Assembly (NCBI GenBank): GCA_016296785.1
Contig: JAEDHX010000054.1
Span: 1 to 14,282 of the forward strand
Reading direction: 5' to 3'
DNA: 14,282 nucleotides
Origin: Coprococcus sp.
GTDB lineage: Bacteria; Bacillota; Clostridia; Lachnospirales; Lachnospiraceae
Made by a program: the position numbers and the translations under genes. The notes under the pieces are model-generated. The model searched no databases, was not told the origin of the DNA, and worked only from the letters and a program-made list of their open reading frames with translations. Shown here piece by piece: positions 1-6,149 of the stretch (position 1 is its first letter; each line of letters begins with the position of its first letter).

Positions 1-48
1 TTCTTCTTCCATCTTCTTAATATCTTTTTCGGTAAGCTGATTAAACAT
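1..48 (-). CDS. 5' end of a CDS, possibly a GreA/GreB-like elongation factor (partial)
   Basis: Only the first 16 codons are in the window, reading MFNQLTEKDIKKMEEE. The ATG at 48-46 is preceded by a strong ribosome binding site (GGAG within 57-65, minus strand), so the start is well supported. The charged, helix-forming N-terminus resembles the beginning of GreA/GreB-type transcript cleavage factors of Clostridia, which start with a similar Leu-Thr-x-x-Asp-Ile-x-Lys-Met-x-Glu-Glu pattern. That resemblance is from memory over only 16 residues, so the product name is tentative. No convincing terminator separates it from the carboxypeptidase gene that ends at 133, so it may be co-transcribed with it. 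Confidence 0.5.
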   Translation of the reverse strand, partial: MFNQLTEKDIKKMEEE

Positions 49-132
49 ATATACACTCTCCTAACAAAAAAATCTATATATACATTAATCTTTATATTAC
101 CATATTTATTATTCTTTTAACAGATATTGTTA

Positions 133-1011
133 CTATTTTTGCAAATTAAGATACTCCTCAAGTGTTATTCCCATATTATGTATTTCTTTTGCTGTTTCTC
201 GTCCGACATATCTAAAATGCCAGGCTTCATAATTATACCCTGTTACATCTTCCTTACCCTTTGGGTATCTTAAGATAAACCCATATTCATAACAATGCTC
301 CTGAAGCCATTTGTTTTCAGGCGTTAGTTCCTGTGTTTCATCCAGAATCTGATATGATTCTGAAACGATATCAACTGCAAGTCCTGTTTGGTGTTCGCTA
401 TATCCGGGAGGTGATATTTCAAGTATTGCTTTATTATAGGCTTCCTCATAAGAATAACCGCAATCCATACCACTTTGAATTTTATTATTCAACAGATATT
501 CTTGCTTTTCATAGCTCCTATATCCACTACAAACATTAAAAGAATAACCCGGATTTTGTTCCTCGCCATCAAACCACATTTCTTTTAAATCTTCATACAT
601 AATTTCAGCAACATAGTTACCATTTTGAAGTTCATGCAGCAAAGTATCATAATCATCAGGGATTTTATTTGATTTATTTACCAGTAACAACAGTCTACTG
701 TCTGTTATTTGATTATTAGTATCATCATTGTTGTCATATTTTTGATTAGAAATATCGTTGTTGTCATATTTTTGATTAGAAATATCATTGTTGTCATATT
801 CTTGATTAGAAATTATACTTGCATTATCCATATTATTATCTTCAAAACTTCTTTTTACCATATTATATGCAAAAGTATTATATAAAAACATAATAAACAT
901 AGTACACACAAATATCGGTATTAATACTGCAATTGATTGCAGGATAATCCTTGTATATAATTGGGCAAATTTTATATTATGAACATTATTTTGATTTTTT
1001 CTACTGTACAT
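133..1011 (-). CDS. Membrane-anchored D,D-carboxypeptidase, VanY / peptidase M15B family
   Basis: Predicted zinc D-alanyl-D-alanine carboxypeptidase that would trim the terminal D-Ala from peptidoglycan stem peptides outside the membrane. With the start chosen here it has 292 residues. Residues 1-20 are basic and cytoplasmic, about 22-48 form one membrane segment, 66-100 are an Asn/Asp-rich stalk made of three near-identical 10-residue repeats, and 110-292 are the catalytic domain. Family zinc and catalytic signatures are present: SEHQTGLAVD (His207, Asp214) and EAWH (Glu262, His265), plus the GYRS motif near 163. The frame is open up to an ATG at 1140, but that ATG lies inside a terminator hairpin. 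The ATG at 1011 has GGAG six bases upstream and is preferred. There is no vanA/vanB-type ligase or vanX nearby, so a housekeeping wall-remodelling role is more likely than glycopeptide resistance. An array of 11-bp repeats lies just upstream. Confidence 0.9.
   Translation of the reverse strand: MYSRKNQNNVHNIKFAQLYTRIILQSIAVLIPIFVCTMFIMFLYNTFAYNMVKRSFEDNNMDNASIISNQEYDNNDISNQKYDNNDISNQKYDNNDDTNNQITDSRLLLLVNKSNKIPDDYDTLLHELQNGNYVAEIMYEDLKEMWFDGEEQNPGYSFNVCSGYRSYEKQEYLLNNKIQSGMDCGYSYEEAYNKAILEISPPGYSEHQTGLAVDIVSESYQILDETQELTPENKWLQEHCYEYGFILRYPKGKEDVTGYNYEAWHFRYVGRETAKEIHNMGITLEEYLNLQK
724..813. repeat. Three tandem copies of a 30-bp in-frame repeat
   Basis: Three head-to-tail 30-bp units (724-753, 754-783, 784-813) differ by one or two bases. 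Each encodes a ten-residue block of the type ISNQKYDNND in the linker between the membrane segment and catalytic domain of the carboxypeptidase. The unit is a multiple of three, so copy-number change by slippage or recombination would alter stalk length without breaking the frame. Confidence 0.9.
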
Positions 1012-1079
1012 GACATTCTCCATTTTCTTGATGTATATTACAGTAGATAAGATATTATTGAATTGTTTCATAATTGATA

Positions 1080-1123
1080 GATTTTTGCATAGATTATGCA
1101 TAATATTTGCATAATATTTGCAT
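1080..1123 (-). promoter_or_regulatory. Array of four 11-bp direct repeats, probable response-regulator binding site
   Basis: On the minus strand, four units of exactly 11 bp follow each other: ATGCAAATATT, ATGCAAATATT, ATGCATAATCT and ATGCAAAAATC. The conserved ATGCA recurs at 1119-1123, 1108-1112, 1097-1101 and 1086-1090. The array sits between the upstream terminator and the start of the VanY-like gene, where a promoter for that gene should be. PhoB/OmpR-family regulators commonly bind tandem 11-bp direct repeats, one turn of the helix apart. A near-identical motif occurs twice in tandem at 4303-4324, in the leader of the response-regulator gene. Binding by that regulator is inferred. No clear -10 or -35 box is visible next to the array. 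Confidence 0.6.
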
Positions 1124-1124
1124 A

Positions 1125-1157
1125 AAAAAAGACTACGCATAGCATAGTCTTTTTTTT
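1125..1157 (-). terminator. Rho-independent terminator of the two-component operon
   Basis: Read on the minus strand, an eight-base-pair stem GACTATGC / GCGTAGTC (one G-U pair) closes a three-base loop, flanked by an A run upstream and a T run of seven downstream. It begins a few bases after the stop codon of the third gene of the two-component operon (1164). On the plus strand the same hairpin has a C-A mismatch but also a T run. No plus-strand gene ends there, so the minus-strand use is the meaningful one. Confidence 0.85.
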
Positions 1158-1163
1158 ACTAAT

Positions 1164-2162
1164 CTAATGAAATGATGTTATAGAATTAATCACCTTTCCT
1201 GTATATTCTCCTGCCATTAGATTAAATGCTGCATATCCACGATCTCCTACAGCAATTTCAAGATAAACAGGAAAATATAATGTTCCATATGATTTATTAT
1301 TTATATCGTTAACCTCTATAACTATTTGCTCGATTTTCTCATTAGCTTGGGATAAATCATCATTATCATATTGTATCTCAGTTACAACATTGTTACCCGA
1401 ACTATCAGAATTATACAATATGCCATATCTTGCACCATTTTCATATACGGAATCAACGTAGCACGAGTCCGCCGTATAATATCTGTTTAATATAGCACCA
1501 TAATATTCCAAAAAGTTCTCATCAAAATACAAACCGCCGTTATTATTTGAATTAGTTTTAAAAATGTTCTGGCTTAGTCCATTAGCAAAATTAGATGTAA
1601 ATAGATAATCATTAGCATAGGTTGTTTCAAAGCTAATCTTATACACAATATCATTATCTTCACCAAACAGAATATAATAGTTATATTTATATGCATCTAA
1701 TCTTATAAGCCATGCATAGAATACATTAAGAGGATCCGACTGACTACTGATAACAACATAATCTGCATAAATAAAGCTTGAAGATATATCATCAGCACTT
1801 AATGTCGTGCCTATAAGATGTCTGTTAGCCAAATCATCAATTACTCGAAGCATACTAACATATGAAGCGTTGTGAGTTGTGATAAAATCATCATAAGCGG
1901 TAACGGAATTAACTACCCTAACTACTACATCCTTCGAATTAAGAATACTAAACTTAGCTTCTAACGACAAATCACTATTAATAGTATCCTCAGCATTATC
2001 AGCATCAACTGTTGTAATCTCGCCAATTGCATGTTTATTACTTAATTGGCCATATATTTCAGGCATACTAATTGCAACAACTAATACAGCAACGAATAAT
2101 ATGGCAATTACAATATATTTTATTTTTAGAATACTTTTAATTCTTCCATATATTTTACTCAT
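1164..2162 (-). CDS. Membrane-anchored extracytoplasmic protein of unknown function in a two-component operon
   Basis: I do not recognise a family. The 332-residue protein has a basic N-terminus, one membrane segment at about 13-32 with no signal-peptidase site evident, and a 300-residue polar domain predicted to face outside, rich in Asp, Asn, Ser and Tyr. It starts at ATG 2162, with AAGGA seven bases upstream, and is separated by only three bases from the histidine kinase stop, so it is translationally linked to the kinase. A terminator follows directly. The layout (regulator, kinase, then a single-pass exported protein) recalls the accessory proteins YycH/YycI that follow the WalRK kinase in Bacillus. 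No sequence similarity to them is claimed. A role in modulating the kinase or sensing the envelope is inferred from position only. Confidence 0.85.
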   Translation of the reverse strand: MSKIYGRIKSILKIKYIVIAILFVAVLVVAISMPEIYGQLSNKHAIGEITTVDADNAEDTINSDLSLEAKFSILNSKDVVVRVVNSVTAYDDFITTHNASYVSMLRVIDDLANRHLIGTTLSADDISSSFIYADYVVISSQSDPLNVFYAWLIRLDAYKYNYYILFGEDNDIVYKISFETTYANDYLFTSNFANGLSQNIFKTNSNNNGGLYFDENFLEYYGAILNRYYTADSCYVDSVYENGARYGILYNSDSSGNNVVTEIQYDNDDLSQANEKIEQIVIEVNDINNKSYGTLYFPVYLEIAVGDRGYAAFNLMAGEYTGKVINSITSFH

Positions 2163-2165
2163 ATG

Positions 2166-3599
2166 TTATTCCTTATCATCATCATGATTTTTGAAGGTTA
2201 TTGTAACAGTAGTACCCTTTCCAAGCTCGCTATCTATCTTCCATGATGCTCCATGCACCTTAACAATTTCATTACAAAGAGTCATTCCAAGTCCGGCGCC
2301 GCCTTCCTTTCTTGATCTAGACTTATCAACCATATAGAAAGCTTCCTGTAGATGTTCAATCTCATCCTTTGGAATACCATTTCCTGTATCAGTAATTGTA
2401 ACTATATAAGAATCAGAAGTAGCTTTTCCTTTAAAATAAATAGTACTTCCTTCACTTGACGCCTTTCTTGCATTATCTATTACATTTGCAAATAAAGAAA
2501 TGAGCAAATCCTTCTCACCATATATGTATCCCTTTTGAAAATTTCTTACAAGCTTAATATCTTTATTCATAAGTCCGATTTCAACTAAGTCATAAACGAG
2601 CTGGAGCAGATAAGTTGCTGATATATTCTGGAATTCCAGCTTTTGTTCTCTAATAAAGAACAACTCCATAAGCTTATAAGAAAGTGATTCAAGTCGTCTG
2701 CCCTGAGAATATATATATCCGGAAGCTTTAACCATATCTTCATGGTCTAGCTGCATTGAGCTTAATAGCTCTGCATAACCAATTATTGCTGTAAGCGGTG
2801 TCTTTAATTCATGGGCAAATGCAGACGTGAATGCCTCCTGATTCTTGGCATGCTGCTCAATCTGATTCATTTTCTCATTCAGTTTATCTGCCATTACATT
2901 AAAATCACGCGCAAGCATAGCAACCTCATCAGTTCCTGATATTGAAGCTCTGACATCGGTATCACCATGTGCAATTTTTCTTACAGTTTTTGATAGTAAT
3001 GAAATATTTCTGGTTAATATATAAGAAATAAACGCACAAATAAGGCCACATATTATCATTAACACTATCATTATGTAATGATATAACTTAATCATGTCGC
3101 CTCTTTGCTTATATATTGATGAAATATCTGTAATAGTCTCAATATAGTATTCTAAAGAATCTGAATAATATGAATTAAGAGCTACACAACTAATGACATG
3201 AAGATAATATTTATCACCATCCATTTGCACCATATATGCATTCTTATCATTACTTGCTATACTAATCAGGTCATCCGAAGGATTATCAACACTTTTGTAA
3301 ATAACCTTTTTGTTATCACTCCATATAACAACATTCAAATTCTTCTTCATATCAATATCCATGAAGGAAATAATAGCATCCTCGACACCATTATTGTATA
3401 TAGAGTTCGTATTATTCATATAGACCTCAACAGAGCTTATTAAAGTCTTTCTATAGATATCATTCTCATTTAACCTTCTTTCAAGCTCTCTATCATAATT
3501 AGCATCAAATGACGCCTGCACCATCCATGTACCGCAGACACTAAATGCAATTGATACCATTAAGAAAAAGCTGATAAAGGCCTTCCAAAAAAATTTCAT
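2166..3599 (-). CDS. Sensor histidine kinase, HAMP-containing, OmpR-partner type
   Basis: Membrane sensor kinase of 477 residues, expected to autophosphorylate on His and pass the phosphate to the response regulator encoded just upstream. Visible layout: membrane segment about 7-28; extracytoplasmic sensor domain about 30-170; second membrane segment about 173-195; HAMP linker 196-248; dimerisation/phosphoacceptor domain with FAHELKTPL (His263); ATP-binding domain with the N box (Asn376 in NVIDNA), G1 box DTGNGIP (Asp404) and G2 box GGAGLGM (433-439). All catalytic motifs are intact. The start ATG at 3599 is eight bases after the regulator stop; the nearest AGAGG lies about 12 bases upstream, a little far, so translation may depend on coupling. 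The sensor domain has no ligand family I can name. Neighbouring cell-wall genes and the shared upstream repeats suggest an envelope signal, which is inference. Confidence 0.95.
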   Translation of the reverse strand: MKFFWKAFISFFLMVSIAFSVCGTWMVQASFDANYDRELERRLNENDIYRKTLISSVEVYMNNTNSIYNNGVEDAIISFMDIDMKKNLNVVIWSDNKKVIYKSVDNPSDDLISIASNDKNAYMVQMDGDKYYLHVISCVALNSYYSDSLEYYIETITDISSIYKQRGDMIKLYHYIMIVLMIICGLICAFISYILTRNISLLSKTVRKIAHGDTDVRASISGTDEVAMLARDFNVMADKLNEKMNQIEQHAKNQEAFTSAFAHELKTPLTAIIGYAELLSSMQLDHEDMVKASGYIYSQGRRLESLSYKLMELFFIREQKLEFQNISATYLLQLVYDLVEIGLMNKDIKLVRNFQKGYIYGEKDLLISLFANVIDNARKASSEGSTIYFKGKATSDSYIVTITDTGNGIPKDEIEHLQEAFYMVDKSRSRKEGGAGLGMTLCNEIVKVHGASWKIDSELGKGTTVTITFKNHDDDKE

Positions 3600-3607
3600 T
3601 AAACTAT

Positions 3608-4261
3608 TTATACCTCTAATCTATATCCAATTTTGTATACGGCCTTAATATAATTCTCCCATCCAAGCTTCTTTCTAAGCCTTTGAACATGCAAATCAAC
3701 TGTACGACTATCTCCCATATATGTACTGTCCCAAACATTCTCATATATTGTTTCTCGATAAAGAGCTATATTCTTATTGCGAACGAATAACAGAAGCAAT
3801 TCAAACTCCTTCATTGTAAGCGGAACACTCACGCCATTTTGAATTACATTACGAGAATTCACATCTATTTCAATATCCAAAATACTAATATTATTTGAAG
3901 CTTTATTATATCTTCTTAATACAGTTTCTACTCTTGCAAGCATTTCAACCATCTCAAATGGCTTTGTAATATAATCCTCTGCACCTGCCTTTAGACCCTT
4001 AACCTTATCATTTAATTCCCCTAATGCTGTAAGGAAAATAACAGGAATTCCTATTGATTTAATATAATCCATAAGCTCATAGCCATTTATTCCCGGTAGC
4101 ATAATATCAAGAAGTATCAAATCAAAATGCTCATTAGAAATAATATCTGCGGCCTCTATACCGTCAAAGGCCTGCGTACAGGTATAACCTGCTCTCAACA
4201 AATTAAACTTAATTAGATTAGAAATTGGCTCCTCGTCTTCAACAATTAATATTTTTATCAT
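3608..4261 (-). CDS. OmpR/PhoB-family response regulator
   Basis: Two-domain transcription regulator of 217 residues with the start chosen here. The receiver domain (about 1-115) has the acidic pair Glu8-Asp9 in IVEDEE, phosphoacceptor Asp52 in LLDIMLPG, Thr78 and Lys100 in TKPF, so it should be phosphorylated. The C-terminal winged-helix domain (about 122-217) has the typical LTMKEFELL, SRTVDLHVQRLRKKL and YKIGYRLE stretches. A GTG at 4273 is also in frame, but it begins the GTGGGG that serves as ribosome binding site for the ATG at 4261, which gives the standard MIKILIVEDE start. It is the first gene of a regulator-kinase-exported protein operon. Its leader carries a tandem pair of the 11-bp motif also found upstream of the VanY-like gene, so autoregulation is likely. 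WalR or PhoP-like orthology cannot be settled from sequence reading alone. Confidence 0.95.
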   Translation of the reverse strand: MIKILIVEDEEPISNLIKFNLLRAGYTCTQAFDGIEAADIISNEHFDLILLDIMLPGINGYELMDYIKSIGIPVIFLTALGELNDKVKGLKAGAEDYITKPFEMVEMLARVETVLRRYNKASNNISILDIEIDVNSRNVIQNGVSVPLTMKEFELLLLFVRNKNIALYRETIYENVWDSTYMGDSRTVDLHVQRLRKKLGWENYIKAVYKIGYRLEV

Positions 4262-4302
4262 AACTATCCCCACTTCATTTGTAATAATTCTTAAATACAG
4301 TT

Positions 4303-4324
4303 AATTATTACATAATTATTGCAT
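4303..4324 (-). promoter_or_regulatory. Tandem pair of 11-bp repeats in the response-regulator leader
   Basis: On the minus strand two adjacent units, ATGCAATAATT (4324-4314) and ATGTAATAATT (4313-4303), differ at one base. They closely match the four-copy array at 1080-1123. A looser third unit, ATGTTACAACT, lies three bases further upstream. If the promoter at 4340-4369 is used, the pair falls about ten bases downstream of the start site, where binding would repress. If an unrecognised promoter nearer the gene is used, the pair could activate. Binding by the downstream-encoded regulator is an inference. Confidence 0.5.
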
Positions 4325-4339
4325 CATAGTTGTAACATA

Positions 4340-4369
4340 ATTATATACTATAACAAATATATAATTCAA
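4340..4369 (-). promoter_or_regulatory. Candidate sigma-70-type promoter of the two-component operon
   Basis: Minus-strand TTGAAT (4369-4364) is followed after 18 bp by a perfect TATAAT (4345-4340). The start site would be near 4333, leaving a leader of about 70 bases before the regulator ATG at 4261. The position right after the ilvC terminator side of the intergenic gap fits an independent transcription unit. Confidence 0.6.
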
Positions 4370-4407
4370 GAAAATGCAATCGTAATTCGCCAATACTATT
4401 GTTAATG

Positions 4408-4445
4408 AAAAAAATAAGACAGATGTTAAAAAACATCTGCCTTAT
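4408..4445 (-). terminator. Rho-independent terminator downstream of ilvC
   Basis: On the minus strand a 14-bp stem (arms 4445-4432 and 4427-4414, one G-U pair) encloses a TTTT loop and is followed by a run of T (4414-4408). It begins about 17 bases after the ilvC stop. The plus-strand version has an A-C mismatch and no gene to terminate. Confidence 0.9.
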
Positions 4446-4462
4446 CTTATAATATATAATTA

Positions 4463-5485
4463 TTAGTTATTGATAAGCTTATCTTCACCATTCCAGCTAT
4501 AGAGCTTACGAACTTCCTCTCCAACCTTCTCTGATGGATGCTCAGCAGCAAGCTTTCTCATAGCCTTGAAGTGAACCTGACGTCCTGCAGATGACATATC
4601 TGTAAGGAAATCCTTAGCAAATGTACCATCCTGGATATCAGAAAGGATTTTCTTCATAGCCTTCTTAGTATCCTCTGTGATAATCTTAGGACCTGTTATG
4701 TAATCACCATACTCAGCAGTATTAGAAATTGAGTATCTCATTCCTGCAAAACCTGACTGGTAGATAAGGTCAACAATGAGCTTCATCTCATGGATACACT
4801 CAAAGTAAGCATTTCTTGGGTCATAGCCTGCCTCACAAAGTGTTTCAAAACCGGCCTGCATAAGTGCACAAACACCACCACAAAGAACTGCCTGCTCACC
4901 AAATAAGTCTGTTTCTGTCTCTGTTCTGAATGTTGTCTCAAGAACACCTGCTCTTGCACCACCAATAGCAAGTGCATATGCAAGTGCCTTATCAAGAGCC
5001 TGACCAGTTGCATCCTGCTCAACAGCTACAAGACAAGGAACACCCTTACCAACCTGATACTCTGAACGTACTGTATGACCAGGACCCTTAGGCGCTACCA
5101 TTGTTACATCTACATCCTTTGGTGGCTTAATTGTACCAAAGTGAATGTTGAAACCATGAGCAAACATAAGCATGTTACCAGCCTCAAGGTTTGGCTCAAT
5201 GTCTTTCTTGTACATATCAGCCTGTAACTCATCATTGATAAGAATCATAATAATGTCAGCCTTCTTAGCAGCCTCTGCAGCTGTATATACTTCAAATCCC
5301 TGAGCTTCAGCTTTAGCCCATGATTTGCTTCCTTCATAAAGACCAATAATAACATTGCAGCCTGACTCCTTAGCATTAAGAGCATGTGCATGTCCCTGGC
5401 TACCATATCCGATAACCGCAATTGTCTTGCCATCTAATAATGACAAATTACAATCTTCCTGATAATAAATTTTAGCTTCTGCCAT
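4463..5485 (-). CDS. ilvC: Ketol-acid reductoisomerase (class I)
   Basis: Converts acetolactate (or acetohydroxybutyrate) to the dihydroxy acid using NAD(P)H and Mg2+, the second step of valine, leucine and isoleucine synthesis, in the cytoplasm. At 340 residues it is the short class I form. The N-terminal Rossmann domain has GYGSQGHA (26-33) and the cofactor-selecting loop GLYEGSKSW (48-56). The catalytic domain has His110, the KGPGH stretch at 133-137, DLFGEQ with metal ligands Asp193 and Glu197, Glu229 and Glu233 of the second metal set, and Ser253. No key residue is missing. The start at 5485 has a strong TCCTCC-complement ribosome binding site (AGGAGG) about nine bases upstream. It lies 71 bp after ilvN with no terminator between them, so the two form an operon. 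Confidence 0.98.
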   Translation of the reverse strand: MAEAKIYYQEDCNLSLLDGKTIAVIGYGSQGHAHALNAKESGCNVIIGLYEGSKSWAKAEAQGFEVYTAAEAAKKADIIMILINDELQADMYKKDIEPNLEAGNMLMFAHGFNIHFGTIKPPKDVDVTMVAPKGPGHTVRSEYQVGKGVPCLVAVEQDATGQALDKALAYALAIGGARAGVLETTFRTETETDLFGEQAVLCGGVCALMQAGFETLCEAGYDPRNAYFECIHEMKLIVDLIYQSGFAGMRYSISNTAEYGDYITGPKIITEDTKKAMKKILSDIQDGTFAKDFLTDMSSAGRQVHFKAMRKLAAEHPSEKVGEEVRKLYSWNGEDKLINN

Positions 5486-5556
5486 TTTTTTATCCTCCTA
5501 AATTAATAAAATGACTATTATGTATATATTAATTACCGATGGTAATTAAAAGCAAA

Positions 5557-6033
5557 TTAACCTCTAACAAGACCTGTAAGACCTGTTCTTACAAGCTCAA
5601 TAATCTCAAATCCATCAAGCAGTTTAAGGAATGCTTCACACTTTGTTGTAGCACCTGTTAACTCAATAATAAGAGAATCCTTTGAAACATCAACAATATT
5701 AGCTCTGAATATATCAGCAATTGAAATTATGTCTTTACGAATAGATGCTTCAGATTTAACCTTAACAAGCACAAGCTCTCTGCATACAGACTTGCCGGGC
5801 TCTAACTCAACTATCTCAACTACATCTTCAAGCTTATTAAGCTGTTTCTTTATCTGAATCAAGCTTGCCTCATCACCACTTACAGCGACAGTCATTCTTG
5901 AATATGCCGGATTCTCTGTTACACCGACAGTCACACTGTCAATGTTATATCCTCTACGACTAAACAATCCTGAAACTCTACTTAATACTCCTGATGTATT
6001 ATCTACAAGAAGTGATAAAACAATATTACCCAT
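5557..6033 (-). CDS. ilvN: Acetolactate synthase small (regulatory) subunit
   Basis: Regulatory subunit of acetohydroxyacid synthase, which activates the catalytic subunit and confers valine feedback inhibition. The 158 residues match the usual IlvN/IlvH length. The N-terminal ACT domain is clear (about 3-75): the protein opens with VLSLLVDNTSGVLSRVSGLF, followed by the RRGYNIDS stretch that shapes the valine site. The C-terminal domain (about 80-158) contains RELVLVKV and the conserved I..LTG segment. The gene starts at ATG 6033 with AAAGGTGG about ten bases upstream and is first in an ilvN-ilvC operon behind a consensus promoter. The catalytic subunit gene ilvB is not adjacent on either side, so it must be elsewhere in the genome. 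It could equally be named ilvH. Confidence 0.95.
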   Translation of the reverse strand: MGNIVLSLLVDNTSGVLSRVSGLFSRRGYNIDSVTVGVTENPAYSRMTVAVSGDEASLIQIKKQLNKLEDVVEIVELEPGKSVCRELVLVKVKSEASIRKDIISIADIFRANIVDVSKDSLIIELTGATTKCEAFLKLLDGFEIIELVRTGLTGLVRG

Positions 6034-6086
6034 TACTCAGTACCACCTTTCAAAACCTATCCATTATTTAAAATAGTCCAAAGCTT

Positions 6087-6115
6087 ATTATAGTTTCTAT
6101 AATCTTTATTGTCAA
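6087..6115 (-). promoter_or_regulatory. Consensus promoter of ilvN-ilvC, overlapped by a palindrome
   Basis: Minus-strand TTGACA (6115-6110), a 17-bp spacer and TATAAT (6092-6087) give a perfect sigma-70/SigA match. The start site would be near 6080, about 47 bases before the ilvN ATG, too short for a T-box or peptide-attenuation leader. A perfect inverted repeat ATTATAG-AAA-CTATAAT (6103-6087) covers the -10 box and part of the spacer, suggesting an operator for a repressor. That role is inferred. Confidence 0.85.
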
Positions 6116-6149
6116 TTTGAAATACAAAATTATTGCATTTTCATTGAAT

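Noticed and set aside
724..813. Possible CRISPR-like array because of 30-bp repeats
   Set aside because: The units are contiguous with no spacers, and they are in frame inside a protein linker.
133..1011. Vancomycin resistance gene vanY
   Set aside because: The family is right, but no D-Ala-D-Lac ligase, VanH or VanX accompanies it. Stand-alone homologues are common housekeeping carboxypeptidases in Clostridia.
1012..1140. Upstream ATG extension of the carboxypeptidase frame (start at 1140)
   Set aside because: The ATG at 1140 lies in the hairpin of the preceding operon's terminator, and the extension would cover the 11-bp repeat array. The ATG at 1011 has a better ribosome binding site and leads directly to the membrane segment.
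4783..5022. 79-codon minus-strand frame within ilvC
   Set aside because: It is another frame of a fully conserved ketol-acid reductoisomerase gene, with shadow-like composition.
6034..6149. T-box or leader-peptide attenuator upstream of ilvN
   Set aside because: The predicted transcript leader is only about 47 bases, and no specifier stem, T-box sequence or terminator is present.
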